Shown here in pieces: positions 13,989 through 26,598 of a stretch of 64,000 bases of DNA. The stretch is from positions 11,071,569 through 11,135,568 of the forward strand of contig SCHM01000002.1 of assembly GCA_004123355.1 (NCBI GenBank). The letters run 5' to 3'. Numbering within the stretch: position 1 is the stretch's first letter; every line of letters starts with the position of its first letter. A program made the translations under genes and the position numbers. The stretch comes from Amphirosellinia nigrospora (Eukaryota > Ascomycota > Sordariomycetes > Xylariales > Xylariaceae). The notes below the pieces were generated by a model. It worked only from the letters and a program-made list of their open reading frames with translations. It was not told where the DNA came from and did no database searches.

Positions 13989-16205
13989 GTAGCTCGGACA
14001 CAGCGTTATAGAAATGAAGGTAGATATGATGATGATGATGACGATGATGATAGTTGATGCATCGAATGACCAGAAGCACGCAGCTTCGATATGAGCTTGC
14101 GCACGACATATCCGCATAGTCTGAGACATCCCCATGGGGACCCCAGGATCTAGACTCTATCAGACCTGCACAGAACCAACTTCAGGACAGCGCATGGCCG
14201 GCACGTCGAGGCCACTCACGTGATATAAGTGCTAATTTGTTTTTAACCTTTGTCAAATACTGCCGCCATCAAGTTCGGATGTCCCTACCTGGCTAGCCAT
14301 CTCTCAGCACGGACAAGCCGCAGGGTCTCAAATACATCTCTAGCTTAGTCCATGCGTAGGCCGATTTAGCTGTCAAGATTGGGGCATCCCGTTCGACGGC
14401 GCGCGTTTAATAACGTGGCGTTTTTATTACCTAATGTTCTAACGGTAGTATGTTCGCTATTCCTTGGCTTTAGGCTCGAAATAGCGAAGCCAAATTTCTC
14501 CCATTCAGACAGAATTCAGGCGGTGCCTGAAACGGATTTCTATTACAGTAGTATCTGCTCTGCTTGGCTAGCTGCCTGTAATAAGGCTAACTAACTAATG
14601 TAGGAACAACTTACGCTACTGTAGGCTGGAGGCCCCGTTTCCTAGTTCTTAGGGCAGGCGAAGAATCCATCAACCAGGATCACGCGACTGGCAATTCCAA
14701 AGGTAGTATAGAAAGCGACTACACTTACAGTATGACAGTTATTAACTCATTAACATGTGCACCAGGTCTCCTTCCTCTTGTGTACGTAACTAGGTATCAT
14801 AACAAACGTGTGCATCAGCATCTCAGTGCCGCGTCGGCAATGACTCTAGACTGTTGGTGGCGCAACGGAGACCCCGACATATTCCCCGGCAGCCGTATGC
14901 CGACTTATGCCGGGGCAGAAGCCGCTCGTCGCCGCAACAACACGTCAGATTTGAGTGGAGTTCGCATGCCAAGCATCTACGTAGTATCTATCCAGCGTGT
15001 TTCAATAGGTAAGGTTACATGGCGTTGTCGATGAAAACTCAGACACATCTCATTTCACCCGATAAAAAGAATACTGTTCGCCAGTGACAATCTCTCTACA
15101 AGCAGTCTAACTCAAGCCTCAAAGCTCCGATTATTTGTTAAATCATTTTTTACGAACGCTAGGGATCCCTGTAGTTCGCCTGGGCAACTTATTCTCCGGC
15201 TACGTCAGGGGGCGCTAGCCGGATTTCCCAATCCGGCAAACCGCCAGAGCACCAAGTTTCCTGCTACGAGAACAATTCTTGGGGTTAAGGGGCCGGGCGC
15301 CGGCTCTCCTGGATGGATGCAGGCATTGTTGCGGGGGAAGGGGAAGAATCTGGGGGACACCGGGGAGAACCACGATCACCAACACGATTGTTAAGCAGGG
15401 CGGTGCGGTGCGGCCCTTGTCCCCTCGTTCGAGAAGCACAGGACTAGAACGCGTGTACATCCAATTCAGTAATTCGATCATCCCATATACTTGTACACAG
15501 TTGCCATAGTTGGACGACGAACAATTTCTGACAAGGGTATCCCTCAATAACGTACCAAACCCTATTAGTCGTATACCGCTCATGATTTGACGTCCAGCAG
15601 CCGATGCCAATTGGTAAGTTATCATGTATGTTGTACCTCACACTCATGAGGTAACACCTAGTTAGACAAGTCTCTATGATCATTATCATCTCGCCCTTCA
15701 AGCATGTGATTACGTTGAATGAATAGACAAGGTTTGTATTTCGACGGCGTATATTGCCATCGGGCTTATCCCGAACCTTACACTGCTTTTGGCCTATACA
15801 GTGCTATACACTATTACAGTATCCGCTCAGACTCACACAACCGTCAAGGATCATGCGCACGGCGGTGGAGTTGCTGAGACGGCGGTCAAATTACGGCCAA
15901 CCGAATCGTTCAACGGGTTTCCTGTTCACGTTGTATCTCCACCACACCATGTCAAGCCTTAGTCCCTGTCATCGAAGGCATCCACGCCTTAAGAAGAGAT
16001 CTGCATTTCGGCGCCAACGGCTTTCTAGCCTTGAGTAAACATATAAGAGCAGCTGTTGACCCGCTGCCACGAGACTTGAATCGGTAGACTGACCGGACCA
16101 TTGATTCATTTCATTCTAGAAGCTCGAACCTCGTCGACGTTTAGTTCGGGTGATATAGAAAAAAATCGTGGGGAATCAAAGTGGGCGTGAAACGCGGTGA
16201 GCACA
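13989..16205. other. Intergenic between auxilin and sugar transporter
   Basis: Begins with a GAT/GAC trinucleotide stretch (about 14025-14051) just after the auxilin stop. No protein family is recognisable in any frame. A TATA-like TATAAG lies near 16041, about 165 bases before the transporter start, so the last few hundred bases are probably its promoter. Confidence 0.45.
14025..14051. repeat. GAT/GAC trinucleotide microsatellite
   Basis: About nine near-perfect GAT or GAC units directly downstream of the auxilin stop codon, in the presumed 3' untranslated region. Confidence 0.8.
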
Positions 16206-18042
16206 ATGGGCAAGCCGTTCTTTGGCCTTCGAGGCAATGCCCTCAACTATGCCATCGGCTTGGTCGCTGGTTGCGACTTTCTCCTCTTCGGTTATGGTAA
16301 GCAATTCACTCACACTCGCCTCTTACATGCAATCCAATGGCGTCGTGAAGCTAACAAGATGTGATAGATCAGGGTGTCACTGGTGGTATCTTGACGATGC
16401 CTCAATTCCAAGCCGTCTTCCCGGCCATAAATCCCAACGACCCAGCTATCGCCGGCGACATGGCACTCAAGGCGCACCGAGCTGAAACGCAGGGTATCAC
16501 AGTCGCCAGCTACAACTTGGGATGCTTCTTCGGCGCCATCATCAGTATCTTCATCTCCGATCGTCTTGGCCGTAAGCGCATGATTATGTTGGGTACCAGC
16601 ATCATGGTTATCGGTGCTATTCTCCAGGCTTCGTCTTCTACTCTCCCTCACCTGATCATCGGCCGTATCATCACCGGTCTTGGAAACGGCGGCAACACCT
16701 CGACTGTACCTACATGGCAATCTGAAACGTCACGCTCGCATAAGAGAGGTAAACTGGTCATGATCGAAGGTGCTCTCATCACCGGAGGAATCACACTCTC
16801 GTACTGGATTGATCTCGGCTTCAGTTTCGCGCCCGGCACCGTCGCTTGGCGATTCCCTCTCGCGTTCCAAGTCGCTTTCTGCTTGTTCATCTTGTCTTTC
16901 ATCTGGAATCTGCCCGAGTCGCCACGTTGGTTGATCCTGAAGGGCCGCGAGGATGAGGCCCGCGAGGTTCTCGCTGCGCTGGCCGACACCCACGCTGATG
17001 ATAAGATTGTGCATAACGAATTCTTGGCTATCAAGGAAACTGTCTTGGAGATGCAGAAGGGCAAGTTTTCGGATCTGTTCAAGATGTCGAACGACAGAGA
17101 ATTCCACCGAACTCTACTCGCCTACGTGAACCAAGTGTTCCAGCAAGTCTCCGGTAAGAACAGCTACCCATTCAGACTAGATGGCGCTCGAAAGCGATGC
17201 TAACATACTACTTGCAGGTATCAACCTCATCACCTACTACGCTGCGGTTATCTACTCGGGACTGAATCTAGGCGGTTTCCTCTCCCGACTTCTCGCAGCT
17301 CTGAACGGCACGGAATACTTCATCGCTTCGTGGCCAGCCGTCTACCTCGTCGACCGCGTCGGTCGCCGTAAGCTCATGATTTTCGGCGCCGCCGGTCAAG
17401 CCGCTACCATGGCCGCCCTTGCCGGCGCCGCCTCGCTGACGGGAGGAGACAACCCACCCAAGGCGGCCGCCGCTGCCGTCATCGCCCTGCTGTTCATCTT
17501 CAACACGTTCTTCGCCGTCGGCTGGCTCGGAATGACCTGGCTCTACCCGGCCGAGATCGTGCCCCTGAAGATCCGAGCTCCCGCCAACGCCCTGTCTACC
17601 TCAGCCAACTGGATCTTCAATTTCCTTGTCGTCAGTAAGTAAAAAGACCTCGAAAAATCATTTTGCACAGAGCAATGCAGGCTAACCAGAATATCAAGTC
17701 ATCACGCCCATCGCCTTCAACAGCATAGGTTACAAGACGTACATCATCTTCGCCGTCATCAACGCCTTCATGGTTCCCTCGGTGTACTTCTTCTACCCCG
17801 AGACGGCCTACCGCTCGCTCGAGGAGATGGACACCATCTTCCACAAGGTGAAGGGCGCCAAGGGTTTCTTGGACGTCGTGCGCGTGGCCAAGGAGGAGCC
17901 CCGCCGCTACGGCAAGAACGGCGAGCTTCTCATCGCCTACGACGAGACCGACGAGCACAAGAACCACCTGGGCCACACCCAGCACTCGGAACAGGCCTCC
18001 GACAGTGGCGTCGAGAAGGGCCCCAGCGGTGTTATGTCGTAA
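16206..18042 (+). CDS. MFS sugar transporter, STL1-like
   Basis: A complete, undamaged gene in four exons. Introns are 16297-16367 (branch GCTAAC), 17154-17217 and 17635-17698, all GT-AG, and the splices restore FGYDQGVTGG and QQVSGINLITYY. The product is a twelve-helix sugar porter of the plasma membrane that moves a hexose or polyol, probably with protons. Family signatures are present: DRLGRKR in the loop after helix 2, the PESPRWL motif before the central loop, DRVGRRK in the second half, and a PETAYRSLEEMD end of the last helix. The closest match I recall is the STL1/high-affinity sugar transporter group (ITPIAFNSIGYKTYIIFAV). The His/Glu-rich cytoplasmic tail is short. The substrate cannot be read from sequence. 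Confidence 0.93.
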
Positions 18043-19344
18043 AAAAAGTGTTATAGATTCTCTGATCCATCTATTTAGAGTCAGAGTGGCCCCCTTGATG
18101 GAGGGCACCGCCCATGTTTCTACCTCGAAGATACTTATTTCTAGATTACCCCGTTTCTAAATATAGATGGATACCCTAGACACGGAGAGTGAATATATAG
18201 AGATTGCATAGCTACATGGGCAAAAGGCTACCTTTTGAGTTGTAATTTAGATACAAATGCTGGAAGATATCAAGGATGTGCTTCCAACGTACGAATACAC
18301 ATTTTTTTTCGTTTTGAATACGCAGTTTGGAGTTGACATCGTGAATGACATTCCCAATTTAACTGTCTGTGGGTTTGGGCCACTAAGTTGAGAATCAGTT
18401 GTCGCAGCTTCGATGTGCTTTGGTCCTACAGTATGACTTTTGAGTTCGCCGCTTCGGCGATATTATCACAATCTTCATAGATCGCCAGGGCTGCTTAAGG
18501 GACAAAGAGACTCCAGGCCACATTATACAACCTAGAGTACCTTCTATAGGTATTAGAGTATTCGCGCAACGATAGAAGTTGTACTATACCCCCATGAGAA
18601 ACTCCTCAAGAATCCTAACAACAGCTATATAGTCCCTTCATAATGAGTCTAGTAACGGCATGCAATGCCGTTGTTAGTTGAGTGATAGGCGTCACTTCAA
18701 GCTCGATTGTTGGTGACGCCTATCACTCAAGTTTCTTGCCATCTCTTCATTTTTCCAGTAATGACATCGCAGCAGATCGGCCAATAGCTGCATCGAAAGG
18801 GAGATTTCCGCGAAACTCAATTAATTTTATCGACGAATTGCCTACTTGAATAGGCCGACGGGAACCTGGGCCCTGGCCAAGGGCAAGCTGGCCCATACCC
18901 ACCTAGTGGCTGAGGCTTATTCATTTGAATGATTGGGAGAAACTTCTTGATTGAATAGATCTTAGTTGGAGCTCTTAAAATAAACTAGGCGTAGTGGCTA
19001 AGGTAAAAGCTAAGTGAAAAGAAGTGTAGTTGTGGTAGTTAGCCGCCTAGAGCATATTGCTCCTTTATGCGCGTAAATTTACCCCTTATTGGCTGATAAG
19101 TCCCTAAGTGCCGCCACCACTACCTCGCGAGTCAGATGTCAAATTTTAGTGTTTGAGCACTAACCTTATTCAAATACGTTGTTGCGAAAGAATCTCTTGC
19201 TTTATATTCGTCTACCCAAGTAGTAACTTGTAACTATAGTAGTATTTTTACATTAGGCATACTCATCCTCCAAAGCCTACCCTCGTTAGCCGTCCGAAAA
19301 TTCTACCTAGGCGTTGAAAATAAGGCGTTGGATCCAATCTCTGA
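18043..19344. other. Intergenic with two adjacent inverted repeats
   Basis: Contains 3' regions of the convergent transporter and kinase genes and a pair of hairpins (18652-18730, listed separately). No coding sequence is supported. Confidence 0.5.
18652..18730. repeat. Two adjacent perfect inverted repeats
   Basis: The first is an 8-base stem AACGGCAT / ATGCCGTT with a 3-base loop (about 18653-18671). The second is an 18-base perfect stem, TTGAGTGATAGGCGTCAC (18678-18695) and its complement (18713-18730), with a 17-base loop. There is no T-run after the stem, so it is not a bacterial-type terminator. Possible readings are a foldback element remnant, a structured non-coding RNA or a protein-binding palindrome. 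Confidence 0.75.
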
Positions 19345-22172
19345 TCATCTGGTCCGTTTCATTCGGAAGACCTTGTTAATACCAATTTTGGCCTGCTGGA
19401 GAAGCGTCCTCGTCGTGGGACGATCCCGCGGGTCGTGGGCCAAGCACAGAGCGATCGTCCGCCTGAGCTCGTAATCGTAAATATTGTAAGCGTTCTCTGT
19501 TAAGAGAGACGCGCAATAATTATTAGGCAAAGCTAGGTGCTCTCCGACCTTTCGCTGTAACTGTGGAGGAGTCGGGGGCAGCATTTTGGTCATGAGCTGC
19601 CATCCTACCTATACACGCAAGAATATAAAGTTAGAAGCTCGATGCTTGGGAAATGACGATAGCAGCTACGGAGTTGCCTGAGTAAACTCACAATACCGAT
19701 TTGGAACACGTTTGTATGCGGCCCGTAGTTTCCAGCGATGTCCTCCTCGGCGACCTCTGGGCCGTCGGCGTCGAATACTGGATTTCCATTATCTGCCTGT
19801 ATGTAATCCCATTCGATGCCGAATTGCTCCTAGATGAGTCATGAGCGCCTCCGTAGGTTATCTAAAACATTCATAATAAATATATGTATAGATATATACT
19901 TACAGGCGCAAAGTAGCCATACTTCGCTTTCATTCGCCTCCCGAAATAATAAAGACTATCTGCAGTGTAAGTGTTTGTTTTATCATACTGATAGGCGCCC
20001 AGATGACTCACTTGCTCTTCCTCGGTTTTACCTCTTCGGCAAGCCCGAAGTCTGCCAGCTATAGATATATGAGTGTGAGATCAACAGTGCCACGCGCAAG
20101 GTGCTATTATCGATAGGGTAATGAACTCACTTTCAACCTTGGTACGATTTGATGTTCATTGTCATGCGCCCCAATATCAAGACCACTTATCAGAACTGTG
20201 CTATATATCAGAAAGGGTATCCATCGTGAAAGACGAGCATCGTACGCGGGACGCTTACTATTCTGCGGATCAATGTCAAAGTGGACCTGTCGTTTCTGAG
20301 CCCATCGTCGCCTGGCGACCGGGATGTCTTCGTATAAGTCGTTACCAACGGTCTTGCCGTCTACCCTGGTATTGGCTACCGGCACACCATTTGCACGGAA
20401 TTCAGGGGGTTCTCTCGCCTTGGGTGGAATTTCCGGGGCGGATATCTATTGAACGGCATAAATATATGGATAGAACGTTTATAAAAACAGGTTACTTACT
20501 GCATGGCAACACAAGCCCGTACCACTAGGTTCACTGTTAGTACAAGACTGCCACGGCGACGATAAATTTTAACTTGCTGCAAAGCCAAAATCCCCAGAGA
20601 ACTGTATTTATCAGAAGTCAGTACTTTCTCGTGCAGGAGATGTCTTGTCATCCTCGACCAGGCTAGGAATGAATATTTAGGTATTAATTGAAGGGAACGA
20701 GCCACTAAATTGAAAGAGAGGGAGAGAATCGCGTGTACTCACTGCGATTCGGAATAATCATGTTCGCTTCATTCAATCTTGTCATAAGAAAGTTAGCATA
20801 TAGTTTAGATTGTCATAGTTGAAGAGATAAGTGAGATAAGATCAAATGGCACCGCTTAACATAATATGTAGGCCATCTGATACGAAGGCCTCGGTGGTCC
20901 ATATGAACATGGTGGTTGCAGACTTACCGATACAGGAGGTTCTGCAAATCGCCATTCTCAACAAACTCCAATATAATGACATCTACGCGTAACTCTTGTG
21001 CTGGGTCGTAAGCCGCAGGGGGTGGCTCGACGCCTTGCCGCCGCCTGTTCTGTATATATAGGCCCCGCTCTTCGTCGTCGGTCAGCCACTTCTCTACCCT
21101 CTCCAGTTGTCGGGCTTTCTTAGCTTCCACTTCGTCGTTCTTATGTAAATGCTGCATTCTTCTCGTCATCGGAACAGGGCCGGGGCCGGTCATCGGGGGG
21201 CCGGGGCCGTCTTTACGAGACTCGTCTCCGCTGGACTCTCCCGAGTCGCTGGAATCATCCGTGGGCGGTTCTTCCCACAGGTATGGCCCCTGTTCTGGAA
21301 TTCCCAACTCGTCCCAGGACTTCATCTGGACACAATGCGCCGCCCGTTTCATTTTCTGTGCACCACACCTAGCTTAGCTACGATAGAAAAGTTGAATCAC
21401 GCAGTCTCGGGGGACCGTACTCTCGTCTCTCTTATTTCATCCCGAATCGATTTACTCTCCCACCCGCTGAGTGCAGCCTTAATCACGAAATCGTAGTTCC
21501 TTGCCGTATTTCTAAACTTGAGAGCGAGACCGTTCCCACCGAAACCAAGGGCTCGGAGGTATTGTATGTTCGGTACGGTGCCGAACACATTCACCAATGC
21601 TTGCGCCCTATTCCTCGCAACGATGTACTGAGGATGCGGGTGGAGTGGTGGAGCATTATTTAAGTCAGCGAACTGTAATACTCGAGTGTCAGTTACCTCC
21701 ATCTTGAATGTAGCCTGTTGGAATTAAACTGGCCAAAATACAGGAGGAAACAAAGCCGGATTTCCTTACGCCATTTGCTCTTTGCAGTAGATGCCTCGTC
21801 CAATTCTGGATAGGCTCGCGTCTGAGCGGGCGTCGACCTGGCCTACCCACATTATATGCGTCTGGGACCCCTACAATCAGCAGCTTTTCCGCAGAGTTAA
21901 CTAAACATACAGATCTGGCGAGTTTTGGAATAGGCAGAGCCGTTCACAGGGCCAGAGCCCAAGTCTTGTTGGTACCATTGCTGTCGCCAATAGTTGACGA
22001 AGACAAGAATAGTCCATAACCACTGACAACTTACCCATTGGTCTCGGTTGTTTGCAAACTCAGCAAAGCTCCGGGCTTCAATCGTGCGATATTGGTTAAA
22101 TCGCCATGCATACGCCCTAACGTTTTCGTCCCAATACTGCGGCGAGCCTGGAGGGCCACTAACAATTGCCAT
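19345..22172 (-). CDS. Fungal Ser/Thr protein kinase (HFD-type catalytic loop)
   Basis: A multi-intron gene from about 22172 (MAIVSGPPGSPQYWDENVR) to the stop at 19345. The N-terminal ~150 residues, including GRRPLRREPIQNWTRHLLQRA, are of unknown role. The kinase domain starts near 21600: glycine loop GFGGNG, VAIK-like lysine in DFVIKAAL, and a conserved Glu in the RDEIRET helix. A charged Ser/Gly/Asp-rich insert (21350-21060) precedes VDVIILEFVENGDLQNLLYR (hinge). The catalytic loop is HFDIDPQN (20283-20260), the Mg-binding motif ADFGLA near 20040-20060, and KYGYFAP|EQF (the APE motif, interrupted by an intron) near 19830-19915. A subdomain XI Arg occurs in HDPRDRPT. The canonical HRD arginine is replaced by Phe, as in a large group of fungal orphan kinases. 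Substrates are unknown. No frame damage is seen. Confidence 0.8.
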
Positions 22173-23089
22173 ATTGACAGGTTGTGAATTTTGGCTACTA
22201 CCTTGTGAGTATCGCTACCTAGAGCCAGATACTCAGGCCGAAACCGTGAGGAGTGATAAGTTGAACTGGCAGTAATAAATGTCAAGGTGGTGAGAATCAT
22301 TCTGGTTGCAGTGGTACGTATTGGCAGCTCGCTGAATCCTTACAAGAAGTACCTACCAGTACCTTGATTGACACTGTTCTTTGTTTGTCTTGATCGCTTC
22401 TACCGCATGCGTACTGCTTTCATCCTCTTTGTTATCGTATATTAGTTATCTTGGGATAGTTTTCTCTTCCCCTGTTAACTAAAGGCTGTACTAGTTGGAG
22501 CCTGCGATTCTAGGAAGCTACCGATAAGCGCAAGCGAGGAGATTTAAGGTTGAGCTCTTTCTATTACGACGATATATGGACGTAGACAATCAATGTTAAC
22601 GATTTTATAATAGGCTTCCTAAGCTGATCATGTTTTGTAGATAAGTCCTTGAAGTTTCATTCGCATGAGGGAAACCATGGAACGTTGAGGCCACCGCACG
22701 TGGCATATATGCAAGTCAAGTGCTTTCAAGCTCATCTAAGGAGAGGGAAGACGCATGCCAATGAGGCCTAGGGTATCACCCATCCTAATTTGCCAAACAC
22801 CGAGCCATTAAACGTCATGCAACAACCAGCGCACTTTGAACCAGACCGTCACCAAATACCCTGGTCTCCTAAAGAATCATTCATTAATATACAATGCTTC
22901 CCTTCCGCACTCCATCAAATCTGTCATCATTTAGTTCTAGGATAGGAAAGCGTTGAGACGTGTAGATACTTGGTGCACAGTTCAACTGCATTTGCATTGG
23001 TCGGAATAGCATATATGTTAGAGTAGATTTCTCTACTCGAGCTTTGCTTTTGAGCACGAGCGTAACAAACCGAGATAGATTGCGTTAAC
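22173..23089. other. Intergenic between kinase and RFTS-domain gene
   Basis: Presumably the promoter of the kinase gene (proximal to 22172) and the 3' region of the RFTS gene. No coding feature is supported. Confidence 0.5.
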
Positions 23090-25737
23090 TCAAATGAAGA
23101 GAGTCCTCTTGATTGGCTCGGGCACTGCATGTCCGTTGATATGAATCTCATCTCGTTGCTTCGATTTCTCGCCGAGATTCCGAATCTTTTCAAGTAAATG
23201 GCTGAAGAATATGTTAGACATGGAAATCTGAGGGACATGGGGTTATTGATTTTGATGAAGAAGGGTGACATTTGCGTAAATAGGCGTATCAAGCTCGCAA
23301 GGTCAGTTTGAGCCAAACAGCTGACGGAAGCTGATCTTGGTAGGTGCAGAGCCATGCTAGACAAACCTCAATATCCACAATGTGACCGCCTGGACCGCTG
23401 GGTTCCTGGGACCGCACGTGGCTACGTATGTACCACGGCTTCATTATATGTGATTAGAATGAGAAAAGGGGGGATATAAGCATACTTAATTGGCATGTGT
23501 CCTCTAGTACCCTCCTGAACAGCAAGGTTCTCTCTGTCTAAAGTCTCTTGTGCCATGTCTTGAGCCTCTTTCTCGTGCTCTTCAAAGTGCGCACTAATGA
23601 GTTTTCGACCCTTCTCTTCATTGGCAGCTCTTACCACGTAGCCACAATCGGGTTCTCCGCAAACCCAGGTCTTGTTGGGTCCTTGTGGTTGGGTAGATGG
23701 TAGTTTTTCGGCACGAATGACAAATTGAGTTATTGGCGAATTATCCTTTTCGCCATGAGAGTTGCTCTCGCTCGAGGAGTCTTCGCCGTGCTTATCAACG
23801 CCGTCAGGATCCTCATCTCCATCTTCATCATCATCATCTTCTTCCTCGTCTTCTTCAGTGAAGTAATGCGACCTTTTGGATTTCTTCTTCAAGTTTCCAT
23901 CTTCGTCGATATCCATTTTGTTTTCAAAGTCTGCTTCGTACCGCAAGCGTTTCTTGCTCCCCGTCGATGGTCGTAGCCCAGCTGCCTTACCGCTCAGGCG
24001 ACCCTTAGGTGTTTGCTTAATGGCATAGTCCTTAGCCTCTATCTGTGGGTTTTCGTTCATAGAATTTTCTGTCCGGGCTCCCCGTGCTGCTTTTTTGACT
24101 CTCCTCACGATTTGTTTGACCTCTGCTTCGGAAATGAGGGTGAGTGTTGGTGGTTTAGACGTATTCTCCTTGATCCACTGGTAAATCTGTGTATCGTGCC
24201 ATTCAGGCCCTAGCCACTGCACCATATCTCGAGCGTGGTAATGAAAAATTTCCGACGTCGAGTTGTAGTGCTTTATATTACACTCCATATAAACCTTAGT
24301 TTGCCAACTCTTGGCAGTTATTTGATCTAATTGTTTCTTTTGCCTTCCTTCGCTGATGAGCTGGAGCATCTGTCTTTTGACGTCTTCCAAGGCATCGACT
24401 AAAACGCGTGCTGAAGATTTTGCTCCTTCTGTAGCGTTAGAGGCTATCATCGAATTTCCGCTTTGAGCTCCTCCCTGACAATCGCGTGGTGTTCTTGAGG
24501 GAGTGAGATTTTCACTGGTGGAGTCAATCATGATAATATCATCTTCAAGCGGAATTTCTGCTGGTGATCTTCTTTTCGTCCTGGTAGATCTATGTGAGGG
24601 TCCATTATGGATTTTGTTGGGTAGGCCAGTGAGTTCAACGTCGGACACCTCACTTGTTCGCATAGTTCTAGGAGCACTAGTCTTGGCACGCTCCTTCCCC
24701 TTCTTCTTCCCGTCAGTCATCTCCAGCGACGCAGATTTCTCACGAAGAGAATAGTCATAATCGTAGGCCTTCAAAGGGCAAGGCCCAGAGTTGGCTTTCA
24801 TTCTCGCGCGTGCATCCTTGAAATCCTTATCGACTAGGTTTCGCGCGACATTCTACAAAATCTGTCAATCCTGAACGTACGAATGCGAGTATGGGAGAAC
24901 TAACGGGAAACTTCTTCGCTAAATAATTGAAAACGCCAGTGTTCTTTGGGAAGTGCGACAGAAGAAAAAGAGACTGGTGCCATAGCCGCTTATAGGCCTC
25001 TGGAAGAGTGAGGCCGTCGCCAGCACGTAGGGCGTACTAGAACACCCTGTCAGATTCCACATGGCTTGGTTCTCTGGCATATTAAAAGGATGCGCAGTAA
25101 TACGGCGTACCTGAAAAAGAAGCTCGTCTAGATCCAAGGAGACATCGGCCAATGTCGCCTTTTTCTTCTTTCTCGACTTTTGTAGATCTTCGAGAGCCGT
25201 TTCGTACTGGTCTAAAAAGGAATAGTGTAGACAGACACCCTGAAACATCTCATCGCATATTCGTTGGTAACTCGCGTCTGGGACAATCTCAAACCAGCCT
25301 GCTTCTCCGCTGGCCCAGACCACAGGGACGGCTAAGTTGTCATCTTTAGCGCCTATCGAGAAGGCGCGTGAGCTTTCGATTTGAATCCAAAGAGCTTCCG
25401 TCTTCAACTGGCGGTTGACAACTGTATGGGTGGCATGTTAGCGCGCAGCTAGCATATGACGGGCCACAGAAAAACATACGGTACCGCTCATTGTCCTTCT
25501 CTAGTTCCAGCCTTCCGCGAACGATAAAGGGACCATCTAAGTCAACCTCAAGCTGGTTGGCCAGCGAGCCGTCGTGTCGATGCACGGTAGCATTGGAGAG
25601 GAGGAAGCAGGGCCAGTCGTCGGTGTGGGGGGGCTGACAGGCTTGAGGACGGAGGCTTCTTTGTAGTGGCGGGCGGTTTCCTGATAATTGGGTGCGGCAT
25701 TCGAGGCGGGGGCGGCGCGCCTCTTACGTCGGACCAT
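23090..25737 (-). CDS. RFTS (DNMT1-RFD) domain protein, Raf2/DIM-7-like
   Basis: Start MVRRKRRAAP at 25737. The domain follows as LEVDLDGPFIVRGRLELEK (~25500-25560), then, after an intron, LKTEALWIQIESSRAFSIGA, VVWASGEAGWFEIVP and ICDEMFQGVCLHYSFLD (25410-25200). This matches the replication-foci targeting domain, seen in DNMT1 and in fission yeast Raf2 of the Clr4 H3K9 methyltransferase complex. Introns near 25110-25040 and 24905-24855 splice cleanly (ELLFQ|YALRAGDGLTLPE; AKKFP|NVARNLVDKDFK). The middle is acidic and nuclear-type (DDDDEDGDED). The C-terminus carries a zinc-finger-like CGEPDCGY...H..H segment (23640-23570) and ends HLLEKIRNLGEKSKQ...PEPIKRTLFI at 23090. One break lies in a C7 run (25627-25633), where an eighth C restores the frame; the last intron near 23340-23215 leaves an unresolved phase. 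Role in heterochromatin is inferred from family. Confidence 0.72.
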
Positions 25738-26598
25738 GATGGCGGAGATGTGTGTGTCTTTGATTAGGTATGATTGGAATCGAAGCGAGTGCGAGATGCG
25801 AGATGCGAGATGTGGGATATTGCCGGAGGGGATTTGGTAAGGTGAGGTAGAGATCGAAGTATATCGAAAGTACGAGGGCCGAGCAGCACGCAAGGAAAGG
25901 ATCGCAGGTCAAGATCCAGAGATTAGATGTTGGGAGGAGGGAAAAATAACGGGAGTGCACGAAGCGAATTGAGCCTTTGCATTTGCAGGTGCATGTGCCG
26001 CTGTTTATGCGGTCATCCCTCTGAGAGCATCAATCAACATTAACGCTTGGAAACGCGCGACGCACCCGGACCGTATTGTGGGGTAGTGGGTAGTGGCAGG
26101 GGTTTTAAGTGCTACTGTAAGTCTCCTGTGGGCCTTCGTAGGTACAGGTGTAGGTACCGAGAGTGGGCAGGTACTACCACTGTATGAGGAGGGAACTTGG
26201 GCGTAGGGACTATATAAGGCGTGTGTGTGTGTGACTTAGAACCTCTATATCACCTGTTGTAGCTATATCATGGATACTTAGTAGGTATAATCTGTAACTT
26301 GGAAGTATGAATCAGCTCAGGTGGTACCTACTTTCATGTGAGAAGGCTAGTAGCAAATACCCTTGCTTCGAACCAATCAATGGTCAGCTTTGTTACTTTG
26401 TGTCGAGGTCTAGGCTCAACTGCATTCCCCAACCTTGCGCTATCGGTCGGCTTTTTTTTTTCCAATTTTTTTTCCACGATCAGCCCAATTATCGACAACC
26501 ATAGAGCTTCATTGCCACTCCGGGTGCTTCTATTCAAACAACAGTGCTGCTACCTGCTCTTTTCCTTGGGCGCCCCTCCAAGCGACAACACCTTTTGA
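25738..26598. other. Divergent promoter region between RFTS gene and PUS4
   Basis: The two genes are transcribed away from each other. A TATA-like ACTATATAAGGCG followed by a GT dinucleotide run lies near 26209-26231. T-runs near 26451-26471 precede the PUS4 start. No other gene is seen. Confidence 0.5.

Noticed and set aside
18678-18730. Rho-independent terminator
   Set aside because: Eukaryotic nuclear DNA and no T-run after the stem.
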